Part shown: piece by piece, positions 12,592 through 23,345 of the stretch
How the letters are laid out: the number at the start of each line of letters is the position of its first letter
How positions within the stretch are numbered: the first letter of the stretch is position 1
Source of the DNA: Forficula auricularia
Taxonomy: Eukaryota > Arthropoda > Insecta > Dermaptera > Forficulidae
DNA length: 64,000 bases
Assembly: GCA_024734495.1 (NCBI GenBank)
Contig: JALMQS010000104.1
Coordinates: forward strand, 930,001 to 994,000
Reading direction: 5' to 3'
Position numbers and translations under genes: made by a program
Notes under the pieces: model-generated
What the model was told of the DNA's origin: nothing
The model's input: only the letters and a program-made list of their open reading frames with translations
Database searches by the model: none

Positions 12592-12767
12592 AGTTGATGA
12601 AATTTTATCGAAAGTGGTGTGTTGTGAGCAATTGGCCATTCTATTCCATTACATATGTTTGTTATGTGCATTAATTGGAGTCAAGGGCGGAGACGATGTC
12701 CATTCGACCTGTCCAGCCAACAACAAATACCAATATTTATTCTCATTGGAATATATGTGCCTGGAGG
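12592..12767 (+). CDS. possible orphan exon encoding a hydrophobic, cysteine-containing peptide
   Basis: An open frame runs from a stop at 12566-12568 to a donor-like GG|GTAAAA near 12768. It includes LAILFHYICLLCALIGV, a hydrophobic stretch like a signal or membrane segment, then GGDDVHSTCPANNKYQYL and MCLEG. There is no in-frame ATG before the hydrophobic part, so it could only be an internal exon; the candidate acceptor CAACTCAG at 12584-12591 is weak. No family recognised. It may be chance. Confidence 0.2.
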
Positions 12768-13194
12768 GTAAAATAAAAAAAAGAACTTGGCTGAGGGTCG
12801 AACGAGGGAGGGTGAGAACAGTTTGAAAATCGAATGACCCACTTGTTGAGATCCATCCAATTCATATCCGTAAAAGTTGTAGAAATTTTCTAATAAAGTA
12901 ATTCTGAAAGAGAGAGGATGATAGTGAAAAGGGTTGCATCTATTACGCCTTCTACCCTAACGAAACTAACAAACCACTCTATTTTAAAGTAAGAAATCAT
13001 TTTTAAAATGATGCATATGCTATCGTCGAACAAATTGAATGAAACGTTTTGGATGTTTTTATTTTCTAAATAGGAGGCATTAGTTGGAAGAAGCATAATA
13101 TACTTTTTTTCGAAAAAATAATATTTTAAAAATAAAATGCTGGTATATTAAGAGTAGCAATTTTATTTAAATCACACATAATTAATTATAATAA

Positions 13195-13345
13195 GAAGAA
13201 GAATTTAATTTTTAGGACAAATTCTAAGACTTTATTAGAAATATTATTAAACTGCAATATTTCCTGAGGGGATGAATCCTCTCTGATATAGTAATTTAAT
13301 AATATTTCTACTAAAAATCTCAAGAATTTGCCCTAAAAAATTAAA
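13195..13345. repeat. foldback repeat
   Basis: GAATTTAATTTTTAGGACAA at 13201 is mirrored by a complementary stretch near 13330-13350. One arm matches 45649-45716 and 46020-46087. Confidence 0.7.
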
Positions 13346-13682
13346 TTTTTTCTATTTTAATGTAAACACTGATTTAATTTTAACATGAGGTGATTTTTGA
13401 AAAACAGTGCCAACTAACTTCGAAAAAAGAGAACTCAAATCTTTAGTTTTATACTGAATTATAGTGGAATTAAATTTTTTGTAACGATATCAGTAGGGAG
13501 TTGGACATAAAATTCAGATTTGAAACAGAGCTGTATCATTTCATGTACCGAACGTTTCAGTCAATTTATTTCTGACTTCTGACATAAGAAGTGACGAAAA
13601 ACATTAAATAGATAAAACTCTGTTTTAAATTTGACATTTTTTTAGTCCCAACCCCCCAGAGCTTTATTTCAAATTAATTCAC

Positions 13683-13922
13683 CAGTGGCTTGGTTCTTCT
13701 AAAAGGGGCTGTGTCCAAAATAGCAACTGTTCAGGAGAGCCAATTGAAGTTTCTGATTTGTATGAAAATATACGTGACATTAGGGCAAAAAAGTTTTGTA
13801 TTTCTTTTTTTTTTAAACTATGGAGATTGACCATTTTTACAGTAAAAAGATCAAATTTTCAGTCTATTTCTTAAGGCAAAAAGACAAATTGTGGACATTG
13901 GCCCTTTTAGAACCAAGCCACA
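13683..13922. mobile_element. MITE with long terminal inverted repeats
   Basis: A 240-bp element with about 30-bp imperfect inverted ends: GTGGCTTGGTTCTTCTAAAA on the left against TTTTAGAACCAAGCCAC on the right, followed by matching GTGTCCA/TGGACA. No ORF. Seen once in the window. Confidence 0.75.
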
Positions 13923-13924
13923 GA

Positions 13925-14145
13925 ATTATATTTATTTATTGAACTTGAACAAAATAATACAATATAACTACGACGTTTCGATCGGCCTAATTCTGCGATC
14001 ACCTGTTCTCACAGTATGAGCACCCACTCCGGTTTGTAAGATCATGATATTTAGATTGCAGATAAGCCGATCTGGTGTCGGGCGTCGTAGTTATATTGTA
14101 TTATTTGTTCGTGTTCAATAAATAAATATAATTAATTATGTGTGA
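13925..14145. repeat. foldback element family 7, copy 1
   Basis: AATACAATATAACTACGACG at the left is mirrored by CGTCGTAGTTATATTGTATT at the right. It contains ACGTTTCGATCGGCC, whose complement GGCCGATCGAAACGT resembles the 3' half of a hammerhead, but no CTGANGA box is intact. Other copies are at 34165-34475 and 48755-49300. Confidence 0.75.
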
Positions 14146-15109
14146 TTTAAATAAAATTTCTACTCTTATTAAATTTACCATAATCACAATTATACAAGCT
14201 TTACCAGCTTGGTACATATACAATACCGGTTTATATTAATATAAAAATAAAGTAAAAAAATAATTTTATTTACTCCGATAACTTCCATTATATAATACTT
14301 ACTTAGTCATTTAAACAAATAATTACGTATTAATTTGTTTTTAATTTAACCATTTCGATCCTATATTTTATGCTCATTTATTCTCATTAGAACTCTAATT
14401 AATAAAAAAAGTATATTTCACATTTTTCTCCAAACATTTCGATTCATTTTAGTATTAAAGGATGTTATATATCAAAGGTAAAAAATCGATATGATAGATT
14501 TTATTTATTTATTTTAATTCTAATATTTCTATTATACATAGATACCAAAAACGGTACACTGGTATCTTAAAAACAGGATTAAATAAAAATTTTAATTCAT
14601 CTTTCCTTCAGTCCACTTATGAGAATTATTAATTTTATATAGTCAGAATCAAACCTTCAATCTCTGACAGGTGGTGAAGGTAATTGATCATACTTGATAA
14701 TATCATTTTCCTTAATATTCTTTTTTATTGTCGAAACGTCTCTTAATGGCAATGAAGAATATTAAAAAATAATATTATCAAGTATAATTAATTACCCCCA
14801 CTTGTATCATAGAGAAATTTACCAATCAAATTTAGTTCTGGCTATAAAAAATTTTTAATTTTATATTAATAAGCATTTCCTAAAAGTAGAGTTGGTATGA
14901 TTAATCAATTCATTAAAATCGTCACCATATAGGTATGATTTAAAATTTTATTAGATGTTCAAATTTGTACTTTTTATTAATCCTTTTTTTATTACCGATT
15001 AGAATCGATTTAATTGTTCACCCGAAATGGAAAACGGCCTTCGAATTTCAATCTTCTTGACAAAGATGTACATAATCAATTAATTATCATGGGTTTATTA
15101 TATACCTAT
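14146..15109. other. AT-rich non-coding stretch with one foldback
   Basis: 14650-14825 is a foldback (ACTTGATAATAT with ATATTATCAAGT). No exon seen. Confidence 0.5.
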
Positions 15110-15166
15110 TCAAATTGGATAATGTACCTTAGGTGTAATTAAAAATGGCGAAATGAGGCGACTCAC

Positions 15167-15256
15167 CTGGGAGAGTCCCAAATATATTGACACGGTTTCG
15201 GAGATATAAAGGAATCTTCCGTCGGCCGCCAGAGCGAAGGCGAAACCATCCAGAGA
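15167..15256 (-). CDS. trh: trachealess-like gene, first PAS-A exon
   Basis: A 90-bp exon, phase 0 at both ends, with acceptor tctttttgcatttcag (ends 15257) and donor GTGAGT (15161-15166). It encodes 30 residues, starting [20 protein letters not shown] and ending [10 protein letters not shown]. This is the highly conserved N-terminal beta strands of PAS-A in Trachealess/NPAS1/NPAS3; the [12 protein letters not shown] wording is closer to arthropod Trh than to vertebrate NPAS3 as I recall them. In the family the following exon starts with V and EMTGSS; I did not find it below 15160, so it is likely left of the window. PAS-A in these proteins serves dimerisation and target specificity. Confidence 0.95.
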
Positions 15257-15389
15257 CTGAAATGCAAAAAGACAACAAATTACATACAGCAAAATATTAT
15301 TACATATATTTAGTTTTTCTATAACTGAAGTAAAAAAAATTAATGCTTTCATAAATATATCAGAAGGAATTTCGTCTCCAGAGTTCGGC

Positions 15390-15625
15390 AAAATATGCCC
15401 GGAAAGCAGGCTTTGTGTTCGGGTTCGACTCCTGAGGGAGAAACCCCCGCAACTTATAACCTTCAGCTGTTTAAGACCCGCATTGACAGACACCTTCAAC
15501 TCCTACCCAGCCCATAAAATCCCATTTTCTTCTTTTCACGATGGAGGGGCCAACCCAGGCCTTTAGGGGATGCACCTTTTTGGTGAATCTCCTTCTTACA
15601 TCAATATCATCAAAAAAAAACCTTC
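15390..15625 (+). pseudogene. LINE 3'-end fragment
   Basis: Sense-strand copy of the LINE tail seen at 22705-23345 in reverse: AACCTTCAGCTGTTTAAGAC, then CACGATGGAGGGGCCAACCC and GCACCTTTTTGGTG, ending in an A-run near 15611. It is 5'-truncated, as is common for non-LTR elements. The upstream part has a B-box-like GGGTTCGACTCC. Confidence 0.7.
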
Positions 15626-15669
15626 TGACTTAATTTAAACATAGATATCTACCATCTACCATGAATGCG

Positions 15670-16500
15670 AATATTTTTAATTTATCAGACTGTGTTTAGG
15701 AGTATAATTAGCTATGGTATAATAGCGTGGGGGCTGCATATGATAATGCAACGAAACCAGTTATCACTATACTGACTAGAATTATTAAAAAAATTAAGGT
15801 GCAATCTTTTTTGAGTATTGATAAATCTTTTATTGTGAACTCTGTTGTTTGTTATTATGATGTGTGTAAGATGATGTATAATGAACATAGTGGCAGAACT
15901 AGACAGATCAAATTTTTTTTTATAAATTTTATTAAACCAATTATTTTACATTAATTAATGTATACATTGTATTTTTTGCTTCGATTCCGGAGAATACTTC
16001 TCCACCATCGAGTGTCCTTATTCATCTTTAGTCCTTGTTTTTAATAAGAGGAAAAATCTAATTAGATAAAAAAAACCTCTTTTCCGATAATTATTTCAAT
16101 TCCATTATTCCCCAATCAAGTCGATTGGTATTCTTCATTCAGACAGATCAATTGTCCTGCTAAAGATTAATAAGTCAATTACCCCAAAAATAATTTCAGC
16201 AATTAAATATTTTAATAAATTTCCAAATGATTTTAAAAATCTGTCGTGTGACAAGAAAGTATTGAAGAAAAAATTGGTTAAATGGATCGTTGTGATTTCA
16301 CCCTGTGATATGTATGTAAATGTGCAATGTGAATTAATATGGTTAGAAATGTACACCATAGTTCATTTATTGTAATTGTTTGTAAAATTAAATAATTATT
16401 AATTTTAATCCGGTCCTATGTACAGTTGACTTGCCAACTCTATAGGACACGACATATTGTATGTTGGGTATTTTCTGGATAGATAAATAAATAAAACTAA
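15670..16500 (+). pseudogene. non-LTR reverse transcriptase C-terminus, interrupted
   Basis: Decayed LINE coding sequence on the plus strand. YGIIAWG, then (one frameshift on) AAYDNATKPVITILTRIIKK, is the familiar segment near the end of Jockey/CR1-like reverse transcriptases. The copy is split by a retroposon at 15912-16140. After it the frame resumes with INCPAKD and later FNKFPNDFKNL and KKKLVKW, the usual C-terminus. It ends with ATAAATAAATAAA-type repeats at about 16480-16497. Sequence differs from the LINE at 22705-23345, so this is a second LINE lineage. Confidence 0.8.
15912..16140 (-). mobile_element. short retroposon with 11-bp target duplication
   Basis: Inserted in minus orientation, so its A-tail appears as a T-run at 15912. 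The target sequence AGACAGATCAA is duplicated exactly at 15901-15911 and 16141-16151, and removing the insert restores the LINE reading frame. A second copy is at 30158-30385 and a partial one at 30060-30150. The short non-coding body fits a SINE or a truncated LINE tail. Confidence 0.88.
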
Positions 16501-16594
16501 GAGTTAAAAGATGGATTTCAATTGATATATACTTCCCGTCCCATTGGCAGACCATTTTTTGAATACTTAAAATTAAAAAAAAAACATGAATGAA

Positions 16595-16885
16595 AAAAAT
16601 TTTGTTTTGCCGAGAGGAGCAGAGTTGTTAAACCATAAAGAGAAATTAATGAGGTTATGCTTGATGCAATTAAACAACAAATAAACATATATATTGACAA
16701 GTGTTTGTTATGTGACCAGCTTACTATTATAATAACAAAACGAATTTCTTTATATTCTCTATCCGATCGACTATTTGAAGCCATGAGAAATAACAGATAA
16801 AATATTTCTAGTGAAATATAGTGATGATGAAGGTCAAAACTTCGAAACTATATAGTCTCTAACAAATAAATTATATATATGGTAA
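16595..16885. repeat. GCATCAAGCAG repeat (minus) plus family 8 repeat
   Basis: 16595-16700 is a reverse copy of the dispersed TTGCATCAAGCA repeat (GTTTTGCCGAGAGGAGCAGA). 16720-16885 is a family 8 copy containing GATGATGAAGGTC...TTCGAAACTATATAGTC; the first box reads GTGATGA rather than CTGATGA, so the hammerhead core is lost. Confidence 0.65.
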
Positions 16886-16933
16886 GTATAAACATATTTA
16901 AGTATATTAGGTTTATATAGGTATAAGTATAAT

Positions 16934-17428
16934 AAAAAAATACAAGTCTTTATAATACAATCTTGGAACGCATTATTTTGAAACTAGACGTTTCAGGAGA
17001 AATTCTCCATTCAATAGACATTTTTTTAAAAAAATTGAGAAAAGAAAAAAGATGTTTTTCTCTAATGTTTCGAAAACAACCCTAAGAAATTAAATATTTT
17101 GATAACAGGCAAGTTGTATACAAATTGTCCTGGTTACGAAATTACCTTTTAATTCAAATCAATTAAATTGATTTGAATTAAAGGTAATTTCGTCCCCAGA
17201 ACAAATTTGAATTAAAGGTAATTTCGTTCCCAGGACAATTTATACAATTGCCTGTTATCAACATATTTAATTTCTTAAGGTTGTGTTCAAAACATTAACG
17301 AAAACAACTTTTTTTTATTTTTTCATTTTTTTAAAAAAAAATTCTAACGACAAAGAGGAATTTCTCCCGAAACGTCTAGTTTCAAAATAAACGTTCCACG
17401 ATTGTTTTATAAAGATTTGTATTTTTTA
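16934..17428. repeat. foldback element with hammerhead relics (family 3)
   Basis: Arms: ATTTTGAAACTAGACGTTTC at 16974 and GAAACGTCTAGTTTCAAAAT at 17371, extending to TACAAGTCTTTATAA and its complement. The GAAACGTC half is kept, the CTGANGA half is not readable. Related short stretches occur at 47600-47850 and 60890-61010. Confidence 0.75.
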
Positions 17429-18370
17429 ACCGACTTCAAAAAAGGAGGAGGTTCTCAATTCGATTGATTTTTTTTGTCTATGTTACCTGATATCTTCGCC
17501 AATTTTGAACCGATTTTGATGATTTTTTGCATTGGGTTCAGTCTAGTTTCCGATTGGTCTCGTTTTTTTCATGGTATTGGACCTTTTTTGCTATGTTTGT
17601 TTAGGCATAACTTATTTGTTTATGAACCGATTTCGATGATTCTTTTTATATTGGAAAGAGGGTACCTTAGGGGTGGTCCCATATTAATTTGGTCAAGTTC
17701 TGACTGATATGATCAATGACGAATTAACGTAAATATCCAATTCTTATGAGCAAATAATCGAAATTATAATAAAAAAAATCAATCTTAAAACGTTCATTTA
17801 AAACCCGCAAACGTTTCTAGAGAATTTCTATATTTATGAATTTAATTTTATTATCATTTTCTGGATTCATTCGCCCGACCCTTTCTCTTACGAGATGCAG
17901 GCAAGGTATTATATTAAGTCACTATTAATAACATCACTAAAAAGAGAAAAAATAAAAATAATTTTTATAAAGAAAAAATAAAACCCACTTCAAAATAATT
18001 AAATGCAACAAATAAAATAATAAAACTCAAAAATAAATAAAATACACTAAAAGGTATAAAATAATTACTATATCTAATTTAGTTACAACTAAACGACGAA
18101 ATATTAACATGAAATCACTTTTTGAAGTCGGTGCTAAACAAACTATATAAGCGAGCGTACCCGCCAATCGTAGGTACTAAGTAAAACCGCGGGTTTGATT
18201 CATAAAATGTATATGTTTGGCACCGACTTCAAAAAGTGATTTCATGTAAATATTTCGTCGTTTAGTTGTAACTAAATTAGATTATTATTTTATACCTTTT
18301 AGTGTTTTATTATTTTATTGGTTGCATTTAATTTTTTTGAAATCGGTTTTATTTTTTTTATAAAAATTAT
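17428..18370. mobile_element. ACCGACTTCAAAAA transposon relic, copy 1
   Basis: Begins AACCGACTTCAAAAAAGGAG and includes an internal palindrome around GGCACCGACTTCAAAAAGTG (18215). The same element lies inverted at 25060-25703. This GACTTCAAAAAAGGAGGAGG sequence is, from memory, common in arthropod genomes. Any transposase is gone. Confidence 0.75.
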
Positions 18371-18414
18371 TATTATTTTAAAATAATCAATAATTCATTT
18401 TTCTTTTCGGTATA

Positions 18415-18416
<2 letters not shown>

Positions 18417-18495
<79 letters not shown>
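18417..18495. repeat. TA microsatellite
   Basis: Uninterrupted TA dinucleotide run of nearly 80 bp directly after the preceding transposon relic. Shorter TA runs are at 33260-33286, 50270-50293 and 50815-50858. Confidence 0.95.
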
Positions 18496-18497
<2 letters not shown>

Positions 18498-18499
18498 AA

Positions 18500-20234
18500 T
18501 ATTTTTTTATTTTTGATCCCGTATGAAAATGTTAATTTAACATTTTTTTAAAATGCTCATCAAAAATTTGCTAGATTAAAAAATTTTAAGAGGAAGTTCA
18601 AGATTTTTTAATTTTTAATGTATTGTACTTTTAGAAGACCTGTAAATATAAAGTTTTGTTAATATTTATATATACAGGTCAATCAAACACATCTTTTTTA
18701 TTTTCAACTTGTTAATGTATTAATAAATTAAATAAGGTTTCATCTAAAAGGTAAAATTGATATCAAATAAATAAATAAATAACTTAAGAAATATCTTTTT
18801 TTGGCTTTAGAGAACTATGCCCATACAGCCACGCAATTAATGATTCAATAATTTAAAGTGAAAAATGATTGTATAATTGAAGAAAGAAAAAACTGTTAAA
18901 TATGTATCTAATTTATAACTCAATTTTGCACCTGATGAAAAAAAAGGCTACTTTATGTAAAATTTCATTCTCCTCTAAAGCCAGCAGATTCTTAATATTA
19001 AAAGGGGCAGTCAAGCCAGAGGCAAATAAATAATTTAATAACTTGTTCGATTCTCTTTTAAATTTAGTACAAAGAAATATCTTGTAATATTTTCTAATCA
19101 ACAAATCGGCATATAATGAATAAAATAATCTTCAATGTTTAAGAGAACTTTTTTCGAAAAGAATAAATTGTTTAGATTAATGTTTATTGGAAAGAGATAG
19201 CCAAGAGAATTAATGGGAATTTATTGAATAAAAAAATTAAGATATATTTTATTTTAGTATAGACGCGTCCGTTATCGAGGCAAGATGGCAGAATGGCTCC
19301 AGAGACCAAGAAGACTTCCATAGGAGATTCCCGCCCTCTGCAGCCTGGTAAGTCTTCATTTTAATATCATAATATTACTATGTTTATCACATTGTTTACA
19401 ATATCTTCTGAATGAAAATCTTAGAAAGGAATTTTTTGTTTTGATTAATTTAATTGACAATGTTGATTTTTTACTTAGTACGGCAGGCGGACGGTTAGGT
19501 ACGATTTAATTAAAACTTATTTAAAGATTAAAAGAAAAAAATAAATAATGAATTCGGCTATATCCATTCCAATTTTATTAAAAGGAATTTTAGAATTTTA
19601 TGACAATTTAGAGTTTCTTTAATATTCTTTGATACTTCTGGCAAATTGAACAGAGACCACATAATTTTCTAACTCAGAGAATTTATATAAAATGTTTTTA
19701 GCTACTTTTCTAATTTTATTACTTCCTAGATGAGTTTCATGCAAAAATTAATTATAAATTCAGTTGTGACAAAATAAATTAGTATTTCTTCTTTAAAATT
19801 TTCAAAATATTCAGCAATATTACAATTTATATTTAATGGTCCAGGTTTATTAAATTCCGACTGTCCCATTATATATATTATTTAATGCATGAATATCGGG
19901 AACTACAGAGCCTGATCTTTTTAATGCAATATATGCAGTTTATTTTGAAAGTGACGGAAGTCCACTTTTTTGCTATTTCGAGATATTTATATTCATATTT
20001 TTATAAATACATATATTATATATATATTTTGACAATGAGGGTAATTGTACTCCATTGACTGTAATATTATAAAGACGAAAAGCAGACATTTACCTATGCC
20101 TAAGAAAAACTGGAATCTATACATTTTTTTACAAAATTGGATTTACGCCATTTTCAAAATAAACGACTCATATAATTATGTCATTAATATCATAAAAAAG
20201 TATATAAAAATAACAGATTATTTTGAATTGAGAA
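18500..20234. other. AT-rich stretch holding one exon-like island
   Basis: Apart from the island at 19258-19347 no gene or repeat with a second copy was recognised. Confidence 0.45.
19258..19347 (+). CDS. possible orphan exon, opposite strand to trh
   Basis: A 90-bp GC-rich island with an excellent acceptor (ATATTTTATTTTAG ending at 19257) and an excellent donor (CTG|GTAAGT at 19345-19353). Only one of three frames is open: one leading base, then IDASVIEARWQNGSRDQEDF and HRRFPPSAA, then two bases. Codon third positions are much richer in G and C than the flanks. I do not recognise the protein. It might be an exon of a gene nested in the trh intron, a non-coding RNA exon, or a transposon piece. 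Confidence 0.4.
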
Positions 20235-20845
20235 AAGGGGCTTAAGGGAGTTCGGGACAGCTTATCTATCTTGTTGATCTTCGAAAAAATCTTTTGTATT
20301 TCTGCAGAGTGACAAAGTACTGACTACTAAATTTTTTAATAAAAAATTGTTAATAATGAGGTTAATTTCGAATAAAAATATTTGTTTCAATATCAATAAA
20401 AATAATATTGAGATAAATTTTTTCTCATTATAAAAACTTTTATTTAACTCAAAAACAATTTCAAAAAATAGAGTTGGAATTCTACACTAGTGCTTTTGTT
20501 ATATTACAATAAGTTTTTATTTTTACATTTATGAATTACTAATTTACTAGACTGTCAAATATTTTGAAAAATGTATCATTCTATTCATAAAAGTTGAATT
20601 ATTGATCTGTATAAATTTGTTGAGAATGGTATAATTTATATAGAAGTTTATATAGCCCCTTTAAAAGCTCGGTCCATTTACTTCCATGTTAAAAGGACAA
20701 TTTTCAATAATTTATTTCTCGATAATGGGACAGACGATCAGCTTCAAATTTCGGGAATAAATATTTAATACATCAATAATTCGATGGTAAAAATTTGAGA
20801 ATTTTTTTATAAAAATGATAAACACTCCCGAACCCACTAAACATG
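20235..20845 (-). mobile_element. MITE-like repeat, TTAAGGGAGTTCGGGA family, copy 2
   Basis: Starts TTAAGGGAGTTCGGGACAGC at 20242 and ends near CTCCCGAACCCAC (20826-20838), so the terminal sequences are inverted repeats. The body matches 59860-60475 in the same direction and 4438-4905 inverted. Confidence 0.8.
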
Positions 20846-20956
20846 ATAAAAAATTCACTGTATTAAACATTAAAGTGTATAAGATATGGCAATATGAATT
20901 GTTTACTATTTTTAAGAACCTAACCTGGGAGTTTTGCTTAATGAGAATATAGTATA

Positions 20957-21505
20957 TATGTTGCAGTAAAAACCCGTTTTGTTATAAGAACGGGGTCTTA
21001 CTAGTTAAAACACGTTTCACTGAATACCTTTGTACCCACTAGAATTTACTGATGTTGATTGAGTTTTGTTCAAAAGTCTAGAATCCTTAATTTTTATGTA
21101 AATGATGAGAGAAGGAGTTACACCAAAAAGGTGCATTCCTAAAGTCCTGGGTTGGTCCCTCCATCGTGAAAAGAAGAAGAAGAAGAGGGGATTTTATCGG
21201 CTGGGTAGGGATCGAAGGTATCTGTGGATAGATTGACCTTCCGCCTCATTTTGGGTGTTTATTTTCAAAAAATCTTCAACGAAAATATCAAAAATTATAA
21301 GCAAAGTGGTAGAAGATATAATTTTTTCGAATTTTGAAAATAAACACCCAAAATGAGGCGGAAGGTCAAAAATGAAGATTCTAGACCTTTGAACCAAACT
21401 CAACCAAAATCTAGTTGCCACAAAGGTATTCAGTGAAACGCGTTTAAACTAGTAAGAACCCGTTCTTACTAAAAAAACGGGGTTTTATTGCAACATATAT
21501 GACAA
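20957..21505. repeat. foldback element family 4, copy 1, with LINE piece inserted
   Basis: Inverted ends GCAGTAAAAACCCGTTTT and AACGGGGTTTTATTGC; arms also pair through AGAACGGG and CCAAAATGAGGCGGAAGGTC. Copies at 36062-36498 and 40569-41005. The left arm is interrupted at about 21100-21235 by a LINE tail. Confidence 0.82.
21100..21235 (-). pseudogene. LINE 3'-end fragment inside a foldback arm
   Basis: Reverse-strand copy of the LINE tail: TTACACCAAAAAGGTGCATT, then GGTCCCTCCATCGTGAAAAG. It breaks the left arm of the family 4 foldback, so it inserted after the palindrome formed. Confidence 0.75.
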
Positions 21506-22704
21506 ATAAACTCTCGACTCAAAATGAATTCATGTCTTTTGATTTTCAAAGTAACATTTTTTGAGTTTGTGAAAAATAAATTATGAAAAGTCGGGTGGCC
21601 GTGCGCACTAGAGCACCGACCTCTTCTGCATCGTTGTCTTGATGACTATATTGGAGCGGGAAATCCAAATTTTCTTATTTAATAACTGGCAAAAATATTT
21701 CTTGATTAAGAACTTTATTTATCGCATGACAGTTTACAGGTACGTTTAAAGTTAAAAGTAAAAAGACGTCATTAGATATGGAAACCGATATAGTTGTGTA
21801 TGTTAAGTGAATTTTGTTAATTATTCATTATTTCCTGGCTGCTAATCAATGATGATTGGCTTGGTTATCCTACGCTTGGGTTTCCCGTACCCCACTCTCT
21901 CGCATATCTCTACCTCTTAACATACATTTGCGCTTTTGTGATTGCATTTGCATTTCGGTTGGTGTCGAAAGGCACGTAGCTACTACAATGACGGCAACAA
22001 CAACAGCAGCGACAGCGACGTTATACGAATATCAATGATTAGTTAGATCGTTTCAATTTTTACCTACACTCGATAAAAAATTAAAAAAAAATTTATAAAT
22101 ATATTTTTTTTTGAATATATTTATTCAGATGATCCTGTAAATAAATAACTTTTTTTATTATTATAATTAAATCAATTTGACTACACTATACATCATTACA
22201 CAATGATTTGTAATAAATAAAAATATTATAAAAATATTTTTCACAAATGGAAAAATAAAGTCAAACAAACAAGTATAACAAGTATAAAAGAGACATACTC
22301 ACTAGCGTATGAATTCAATATAGGTATTCATAATTCCTAAAAAAGTTACAATATAGTATTTTGTCTAGAATAATGGATAATAACAAATAGTACCTGGCCA
22401 CCGAGCGATGCTTGGTAACTTTTTGCTTCAGTTAAAAGCTATATATATATTAATTTTATTTTTAATTTAAAATTCTGTTTAAAAAGGTCTGTTTTTATTT
22501 GTATTCAATTAAGGTTCCGAAATAAAGAAATTCTCATTTTGGTTCACGGGCCAAATTTTGAAAAAAAAAATGAAAAACAGAGAGCCGTTTTCAAATTAAA
22601 CAAATATAAATATACGCCCCCTAGACCCCCCATTAATTATTAAAAAGAAATTGAATAAAAATGTAATTATGCATTTTAATCAAGACAATCACCTTTTTTT
22701 ATGA
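21506..22704. other. non-coding stretch
   Basis: A moderately GC-rich unique part at 21590-21665 and 21835-22030 contains a short CAACAACAGCAGCGACAGCG run. No exon or repeat with another copy recognised. Confidence 0.45.
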
Positions 22705-23345
22705 TAATGATAAGAGTTACACCAAAAAGGTGCAACCCCTAAAGGCCTGGGTTGGCCCCTCCATCGTGAAAAGAAGAAGAAAGAATTTTATGGGTTGGGC
22801 GGGGGTCAAGGGTATCTGTAGGTACGGATCTTAAATAGCTGAAGGTTATAAGTCGCGGGAAAGATGGTGGCAGAGAGCGAGTTCCAGTCTCTGGAGGTCA
22901 TAGGGATAAAAGAGTTGGCGAAAGCGCTTGTTCGACTGTTATCCGATTTGACAGCGAAGGGGTGTTGAGCGTTAGAAAACCGCGTGTTTCTGGTAAAGAG
23001 GGCATTAGGGGGATAATTGATTTCAGCTCGACTGAACAGACACCGTGATAGTATCTGTAGTACAGGGAAAGGGCAGAAACGGTTCTTCGGTGAGCCAGGG
23101 AGTCGAGTGAGTTGGTTAGAGCCGGGTTTATCCCTGAATTCTAGTGAGTTTGAGTCGAATGATATGTTTGAGAGGTTTCTGTCGACGCGCCTAGAAATAA
23201 GGCAACACTGAGTTTTCTCTCCATTGAAGTTAACTAAGTTTTGGGATCCCCAGTTTTTAAGTTTGCATAAGTCTAAATTAATTGAAGAGGCAATGTCTGC
23301 ACGGTTTTTATGCGATGCAGGGGCGTTATGTACCTCTGAATAATT
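22705..23345 (-). pseudogene. non-LTR (Jockey/CR1-like) reverse transcriptase 3' fragment
   Basis: Minus-strand frame is open from about 23340 to about 22810. It begins ASHKNRADIASSINLDLCKL, then NWGSQNLVNFNGEKTQCC, which is the post-catalytic segment of non-LTR reverse transcriptases. It ends DWNSLSATIFP and YNLQLFKIRTYRY, the typical C-terminus. The YADD catalytic part is absent, so the copy is 5'-truncated, and the middle looks shorter than in the family. The 3' untranslated tail (22705-22800) recurs at 15390-15625, 21100-21235 and 61360-61520. Confidence 0.85.

Noticed and set aside
13925..14145. Complete hammerhead in family 7
   Set aside because: GATCGAAACGTC and a GATCG/CGATC hairpin are present but no CTGANGA box precedes them in any of the three copies.
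1..15160. Downstream trh exons (rest of PAS-A and PAS-B)
   Set aside because: I looked for the complement of the EMTGSS...FDYIH coding pattern and for splice-bounded GC islands and found none that translate to it; they are probably outside the window.
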